Shown in pieces: positions 6,622 to 10,428 of a DNA stretch of 10,428 nucleotides; the first letter of the stretch is position 1, and the number at the start of each line of letters is the position of its first letter. The notes under the pieces were generated by a model, which worked only from the letters and a program-made list of their open reading frames with translations, was not told the DNA's origin and did not search any database. The position numbers and the translations under genes are program-made. Source of the stretch: Rhodospirillaceae bacterium UBA6608 (GTDB taxonomy: Bacteria > Pseudomonadota > Alphaproteobacteria > Rhodospirillales_A > Casp-alpha2). The DNA is taken from positions 1 through 10,428 of the forward strand of contig DJHY01000236.1 in NCBI GenBank assembly GCA_002433335.1, read 5' to 3'.

Positions 6622-7353
6622 ATGCTGAACTATTTCGCCAATCCGCGCCGCTTTATGAAGCTGGCGACCGTGCTGACCCCCTGGCTGGCGGGCGCGACGG
6701 TGCTGATGGCGGCGGCCGGGCTGTATCTGGGCCTGTTCGCCTCGCCCGCCGATTATCAACAGGGCGAGACGGTGCGGATCATGTACGTCCATGTGCCCGC
6801 CGCCTGGATGTCCATGTTCTGTTATACCTCGCTGGCGATCTCCGCCGCGGTCGGCCTGATCTGGAAACATCCGGTGGCCGACGTGGCGGCCCGGGCGACG
6901 GCTCCGATCGGGGCCTGCTTCACCTTCCTGGCCCTGTTCACCGGCTCGCTCTGGGGCAAACCGATGTGGGGCACCTGGTGGGTTTGGGACGCGCGTCTGA
7001 CCTCGGTCCTGATCCTGTTTTTCCTGTACCTGGGCTATATGGCGCTGAACAGCGCCTTCGACGATCCGCAGCGCGGCTCCAAGGCGTCGGCGATCCTGGC
7101 CATGGTCGGATTGGTCAACGTGCCGATCATCAAGTTTTCCGTCGAATGGTGGAACACGCTGCACCAGCCCGCGTCGATCGTCCGCATGGACGGCCCGACC
7201 ATTCACCCGTCCATGCTGTGGCCGCTGTTTCTGATGATCGGGGCCTTCACCACTTATTATCTGTGGGTGCTGATGCTGCGCATGCGCCAGGAATTGACCG
7301 AAACCCGAATTCAGGCCCGCCGCCAGATCCAGGCAGAGGAGGCCGGAGCCTGA
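6622..7353 (+). CDS. ccmC: Haem-handling membrane protein CcmC
   Basis: A 243-residue inner-membrane protein of the WWD family that presents haem to CcmE at the periplasmic face. The tryptophan-rich WWD segment WGTWWVWDARLTS is at 116-128. The two expected axial haem-ligand histidines are visible: H57 in MYVHVPAAWM and H181 in NTLHQPASI. Six helices fit the family pattern. The C-terminal tail is charged and cytoplasmic (about 222-243). A GGTAGGG stretch (6607-6613) lies 8 nt before the start. A later in-frame ATG at residue 12 exists, but the NPRRF opening is typical of alphaproteobacterial CcmC. It is separated from ccmB by 81 nt rather than overlapping. Confidence 0.95.
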   Translation: MLNYFANPRRFMKLATVLTPWLAGATVLMAAAGLYLGLFASPADYQQGETVRIMYVHVPAAWMSMFCYTSLAISAAVGLIWKHPVADVAARATAPIGACFTFLALFTGSLWGKPMWGTWWVWDARLTSVLILFFLYLGYMALNSAFDDPQRGSKASAILAMVGLVNVPIIKFSVEWWNTLHQPASIVRMDGPTIHPSMLWPLFLMIGAFTTYYLWVLMLRMRQELTETRIQARRQIQAEEAGA

Positions 7354-7490
7354 GCCCGCTGCCCCACGCATTGATCGACCGAACTCGGGCCAACCCGTTT
7401 GCGACGGGGCGATCGGTCGGTAAACTCATCGTCGCAAAAGGGCGCGGCCACCATAAAAACGCCCAAATTTGAGGGTCATCGTCGGACAGC
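7354..7490 (+). other. Structured ccmC-ccmD spacer with interleaved inverted repeats
   Basis: This 137-nt gap has no convincing gene. It holds two perfect inverted repeats that interleave: CGACCGA (7376-7382) with TCGGTCG (7413-7419), and TTTGCGAC (7398-7405) with GTCGCAAA (7431-7438). On RNA they could form a pseudoknot or two alternative stems. A 9-bp direct repeat TCATCGTCG occurs at 7426-7434 and 7476-7484, the second copy just ahead of ccmD, which lacks a clear ribosome site. A regulatory leader for ccmD-ccmE is an inference. Confidence 0.3.
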
Positions 7491-7712
7491 ATGGAACAAC
7501 TCGGCAAATTTTTGGACATGGGCGGTTACGCGGGCTTCGTATGGCCCAGCTACGTCGCCGTTTTCGCCCTTCTGGCGGTGCTGTTGTGGCTCAGTCTGCG
7601 CGGCCTGCGCGGCGCCGAACGCGAACTGTCGCAGTTGGAACAGGACAACCCGCGCGCCCGCCGCGCCGCCGCGCCCGCCGACCCGACCGATGACGGAGCC
7701 CCCCGGCCATGA
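7491..7712 (+). CDS. ccmD: Haem exporter small subunit CcmD
   Basis: A 73-residue single-span membrane protein. CcmD holds CcmE to the CcmABC complex and is needed for release of holo-CcmE. The opening MGGYAGFVWPSY (10-21) is the family hallmark. A helix at about 20-36 and a charged, Ala/Pro-rich cytoplasmic tail follow. The length is at the upper end for this small family. No good ribosome site lies close to the ATG at 7491; the nearest purine run (GAGGG, 7471-7475) is 15 nt away. The stop overlaps the ccmE start by ATGA. Confidence 0.9.
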   Translation: MEQLGKFLDMGGYAGFVWPSYVAVFALLAVLLWLSLRGLRGAERELSQLEQDNPRARRAAAPADPTDDGAPRP

Positions 7713-8182
7713 AACGCAAACATAAACGCCTGACTTTCGCCGCCATCGGCCTGTGCCTTTTGGGCATCGCCGCGGCCTTGGTCCTGACGGCGTTCGAAGA
7801 TTCCATCGTGTTCTTCCACAGCCCGACCGACGTCGCCGACGGCAAGGTTAAGATGGACAAACGCATCCGCCTGGGCGGGTTGGTCGAAACCGGCAGCGTG
7901 CAGAAAAAGGCCGATGCCGTGACCGCCTTTCGCATTACCGACGGCGCCAATGTGATCGACGTGACCTACCAAGGCATCCTGCCCGACCTGTTCCGCGAGG
8001 GGCAGGGCGTGATCGTGCAGGGCCGGTTTGTCGAGCATGGCCTCCTGTCCGCCGAGACAGTGCTGGCCAAGCACGATGAAACCTACATGCCGCCCGAGGT
8101 GGCCGAGGCGCTGCGCGAGGCGGGCGTCTGGCAGGGCGAAGGCGAGGGCGAAGCGGCTGCGGGCGAGCCCGGGACTGACTGA
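7709..8182 (+). CDS. ccmE: Periplasmic haem chaperone CcmE
   Basis: A 157-residue membrane-anchored periplasmic protein that carries haem from CcmC to the CcmF/H ligase. There is a basic start (MKRKHKRL), one anchor helix at about 9-28, then the OB-fold domain (IRLGGLVETGSV at 53-64). The covalent haem-binding histidine is H122 in KHDETYMPP (121-129), with the axial-ligand tyrosine Y126. The common form of this motif is HDENY; Thr replaces Asn here and the key residues are intact. The tail is Gly/Glu/Ala-rich and probably disordered. The ccmF gene that usually follows is absent. Confidence 0.95.
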   Translation: MKRKHKRLTFAAIGLCLLGIAAALVLTAFEDSIVFFHSPTDVADGKVKMDKRIRLGGLVETGSVQKKADAVTAFRITDGANVIDVTYQGILPDLFREGQGVIVQGRFVEHGLLSAETVLAKHDETYMPPEVAEALREAGVWQGEGEGEAAAGEPGTD

Positions 8183-8253
8183 CCGGGCCTCACCGGTGCT
8201 TGCGATCCGGCGCACAGGCTCTACCTGTTGAGCGAGCGAACCGGAGGCGCAGC

Positions 8254-9477
8254 ATGGCGCATACACTGAGCGTGAGTTTCGAAGGGTCCGGCGGGGACCA
8301 GCTGGACGCCCGTCTGGAAATGCCAGGCGGCCCGCCGCGGGCCTATGCGCTGTTTGCCCACTGCTTCACCTGTTCCAAGGACTATTTCGCGGCCAGCCGC
8401 ATCTCGCGCCGCCTGGCCGATCGCGGTTTTGCCGTCCTGCGCTTCGATTTTACCGGCCTGGGTGAGTCGGAAGGTGAATTCTCGGAGACCTGCTTTTCCT
8501 CGAATGTCGCCGATATCGAAAAGGCGGCGGAATTCCTGAAGCGCGAGTATCAGGCACCGGCGCTCCTTGTCGGGCACAGCCTGGGCGGGGCGGCGGCGAT
8601 CGTGGCGGCCGGACGCATCGCTTCGGTGAAAGCCGTCGCCACGCTGGCCGCGCCGGCCGATGCCAGCCATGTCATCCAGTCGATGGGCGTCGATACCGAT
8701 GCCATCGAGCGCGACGGCCAGGCCGAGGCGAGGCTGGGCGGGCGGACCTTCACCGTCACGCGCCAGTTTCTCGACGACATCGCCGACCAGAATGTCGAGG
8801 CTGCGGCCCGATCGCTGGAGCAGCCGCTCCTGATCGCGCACTCGCCGGTCGATGCGGTGGTCGGGATCGACAATGCCTCGCGCCTCTTCCTGGAAGCGCG
8901 CCATCCCAAGAGTTTCGTCAGCCTGGACCACGCCGATCACCTGATCGGCGATCGCCGGGATGCCGCCTATATCGCCGATGTGATCGCCGCCTGGGCTGCG
9001 CGCTATGTGGCCGAGGAGCGGGATGACCGCGTGCCGGAGCCGGCCGGCGAGGGCGGGGTCGTGGTCGCCGAGACCGGGCAGGGGCGCTATGAGAATCATG
9101 TCGTGATCGGCGATCACGTGATGCTGGCCGACGAGCCGGAGCGCGTCGGCGGTCATGATTCCGGCCCGTCGCCCTATCAGTACCTGCAGGCAGCGCTGGG
9201 CGCGTGCACCTCGATGACGATGCGCATGTATGCCGAACGCAAGGACTGGCCGCTCGAGCGGGTGACGGTGACGCTGCACCACGAGAAAGGCCATGCCGAG
9301 GACAGCGAGGCGACCGTCGAAGGCGAGGCCCGCAAGGTCGACATCATCGAGCGCTCGATCCGGATCGAGGGCGATCTGGACGAGGATCAGCGCGCCCGGC
9401 TGATGGAAATCGCCGACAAATGCCCGGTTCACCGCACCCTGAACGATCCGGTCGTGATCCGCACCCGGCCGGCGTGA
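8254..9477 (+). CDS. Bifunctional alpha/beta hydrolase-OsmC family protein
   Basis: A 407-residue cytoplasmic fusion of two domains. Residues 1 to about 255 are an alpha/beta hydrolase with nucleophile S109 in GHSLGG (107-112), probable acid D200 in SPVD, and probable histidine H229 in DHADHL. Residues about 265-405 are an OsmC/Ohr-like domain with both redox cysteines, C318 (LGACTSM) and C390 (DKCPVH). OsmC-family enzymes reduce organic hydroperoxides through such a pair. The hydrolase may act on related esters, but the substrate is unknown. This domain pairing is a known fusion, not a frameshift artefact; the frame is continuous. GGAGG (8243-8247) lies 6 nt before the start. I found no TTG leucine codons in the gene, unlike nearly all genes to its left. 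The 71-nt gap before it shows no terminator. Confidence 0.93.
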   Translation: MAHTLSVSFEGSGGDQLDARLEMPGGPPRAYALFAHCFTCSKDYFAASRISRRLADRGFAVLRFDFTGLGESEGEFSETCFSSNVADIEKAAEFLKREYQAPALLVGHSLGGAAAIVAAGRIASVKAVATLAAPADASHVIQSMGVDTDAIERDGQAEARLGGRTFTVTRQFLDDIADQNVEAAARSLEQPLLIAHSPVDAVVGIDNASRLFLEARHPKSFVSLDHADHLIGDRRDAAYIADVIAAWAARYVAEERDDRVPEPAGEGGVVVAETGQGRYENHVVIGDHVMLADEPERVGGHDSGPSPYQYLQAALGACTSMTMRMYAERKDWPLERVTVTLHHEKGHAEDSEATVEGEARKVDIIERSIRIEGDLDEDQRARLMEIADKCPVHRTLNDPVVIRTRPA

Positions 9478-9540
9478 TTGACACGAAACCGCCTGCAGGC
9501 GCTGGGCGTCGGGTGAAACATGTCCGGCATCTTACCGGAA

Positions 9541-9559
9541 GTAATGTTATTGTAATGTT
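9541..9559 (+). promoter_or_regulatory. Helically phased direct repeat upstream of degP
   Basis: GTAATGTT occurs at 9541-9548 and again at 9552-9559, offset by exactly 11 bp. It is preceded by a 5-bp inverted repeat (TCCGG 9523-9527, CCGGA 9535-9539). OmpR-family response regulators bind tandem repeats with this spacing. The GTAAT-N6-GTAAT pattern recalls the CpxR box, and degP is a classic envelope-stress target in enterobacteria. Which regulator binds here is not known. The remaining 167-nt spacer has no gene. Confidence 0.4.
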
Positions 9560-9644
9560 CGAGAAACGCGCCGGATAACCGTCAGGCGTGAAGTTCGTGC
9601 TCGTACGCAGCACACATTCGCAACGAGGAAGGTTGTTCTGTCCC

Positions 9645-10428
9645 ATGATTTCTGTTGATCGCATGCGCCGCCTTGGCGGTGTCTCGCTTCTGGCCCTGTC
9701 CACCGTGGCCGCCGCTTCCCTGGCGCTCCCGCTCGGTACGCCCGCCATGGCCCAGGAAACGGAAATCCGCCCGCCTTTCGCTGCCGCAGTGCCCGATGGC
9801 GCGCCGATGTCCTTCGCCGACCTGATCGAGACGGTCAGCCCGGCTGTCGTGACGATCCGCGCCAGCACGCCGCCGCGCGAGCGGGAGCCCGACATGTCCC
9901 CGGATCTCGAGCGCCTGCCGCCGCAATTCCGCGAATTCTTCGAGCGGTTTGGCGATAACGGTCCCGCCATGCCGCGCGGGCGGGAATCGCTGGGTTCGGG
10001 CTTCTTCATCGATGCCGAGGGCCACATCGTCACCAATAACCACGTCGTCGCCGGCGCCGAGGAAATCACGGTCGGCCTGAGCGATGGCAGCGAATACGAG
10101 GCCCGCATTGTCGGCCTCGACGAACAGACCGACCTGGCACTTCTGAAGGTCGAAGCCGATGTCGACTTCCCCTTCGTGACGCTTGAGGAAAACGCCAACT
10201 ACCGCGTCGGCGACTGGGTCGTGGCCGTGGGCAACCCCTTCGGCCTCGGCGGCACGGTGACCTCGGGCATCGTCTCCGCGCTCGGGCGAGACATCGCCTC
10301 CGGCCCCTATGACGACTACATCCAGGTGGACGCAGCCGTCAACCACGGCAATTCCGGCGGTCCGACCTTCGATCTCAACGGCGAAGTGGTCGGCATCAAC
10401 ACCGCGATCTTCTCGCCGTCCGGCGGCA
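9645..10428 (+). CDS. degP: DegP/HtrA-family periplasmic serine protease, 5' part
   Basis: The first 261 codons of a Do-type protease/chaperone for misfolded periplasmic proteins; the frame runs off the window's end. The signal peptide has basic MRR at 7-9, a hydrophobic core at about 12-30 and an AMA cleavage site after residue 36. The catalytic triad is complete: H133 (TNNHVV), D163 (QTDLALLK) and S237 (GNSGGP). A Pro/Arg-rich linker with FREFFERFG (95-103) precedes the protease, as in DegP. The residue before GNSGGP is His (VNHGNSGGP), where Pro, Arg or Gln is usual. PDZ domains must lie beyond the window. GAGGAAGG (9625-9632) is 12 nt from the ATG at 9645. An in-frame ATG at 9663 would still leave a signal peptide but is further from that site. 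Confidence 0.93.
   Translation, partial: MISVDRMRRLGGVSLLALSTVAAASLALPLGTPAMAQETEIRPPFAAAVPDGAPMSFADLIETVSPAVVTIRASTPPREREPDMSPDLERLPPQFREFFERFGDNGPAMPRGRESLGSGFFIDAEGHIVTNNHVVAGAEEITVGLSDGSEYEARIVGLDEQTDLALLKVEADVDFPFVTLEENANYRVGDWVVAVGNPFGLGGTVTSGIVSALGRDIASGPYDDYIQVDAAVNHGNSGGPTFDLNGEVVGINTAIFSPSGG

Noticed and set aside
9478..9483. A perfect TTGACA right after the hydrolase stop
   Set aside because: No -10-like sequence occurs 16-18 bp downstream (GCTGGG there), so it is probably chance.
1..10428. CRISPR arrays, tRNA/rRNA genes, insertion sequences or phage genes
   Set aside because: I saw no spaced repeat arrays, no tRNA-like cloverleaf, no transposase and no terminal inverted repeats with target duplications anywhere in the window.

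Overview
The window is a dense, GC-rich stretch of an alphaproteobacterial chromosome. Protein style and gene order, a liv-type transporter operon beside ccmABC-ccmD-ccmE, suggest the Rhodospirillales or a near relative. This taxonomic placement is an inference from recalled families, not a database match. Every protein gene is on the + strand.

Region 1 (1-4880) is one operon for ABC uptake and activation of an organic acid. It holds the 3' end of a LivH-type permease, a complete LivM permease, a periplasmic binding protein of the leucine/aromatic-acid family, a LivF-type ATPase and a PaaK-like CoA ligase relative. The second ATPase (LivG) and the 5' part of livH must lie to the left. A ligase-like gene in a liv-type operon suggests the substrate is a carboxylic acid, perhaps aromatic, rather than a branched-chain amino acid. 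The ligase relative lacks the usual Ser/Thr/Gly-rich ATP loop.

Region 2 (4881-5200) has no protein gene but is highly structured. A run of 11-bp phased repeats leads into four consecutive hairpins ending in a perfect 11-bp-stem terminator with eight T's. Three of the loops are C-rich (CTCCTC, CCCCCC, TCCCC), and the first carries the anti-Shine-Dalgarno hexamer CCTCCT. I read this as an unannotated trans-acting small RNA of about 102 nt, analogous in design to alphaproteobacterial sRNAs with C-rich loops. It is the strongest candidate here for something undescribed.

Region 3 (5201-8182) encodes the haem export and delivery half of System I cytochrome c maturation: ccmA and ccmB (ATGA overlap), ccmC, then ccmD and ccmE (ATGA overlap). 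The spacers before ccmC and ccmD are unusually long and hold inverted repeats.

Region 4 (8183-10428) does not continue into the expected ccmF/ccmG/ccmH. Instead there is a fused alpha/beta-hydrolase-OsmC protein, then the first 261 codons of a periplasmic DegP/HtrA protease. I found no TTG leucine codon in either gene, while nearly all upstream genes use TTG freely. The ccmE/hydrolase boundary is therefore a possible recombination or assembly junction. A helically phased direct repeat lies upstream of degP and may be a response-regulator site.
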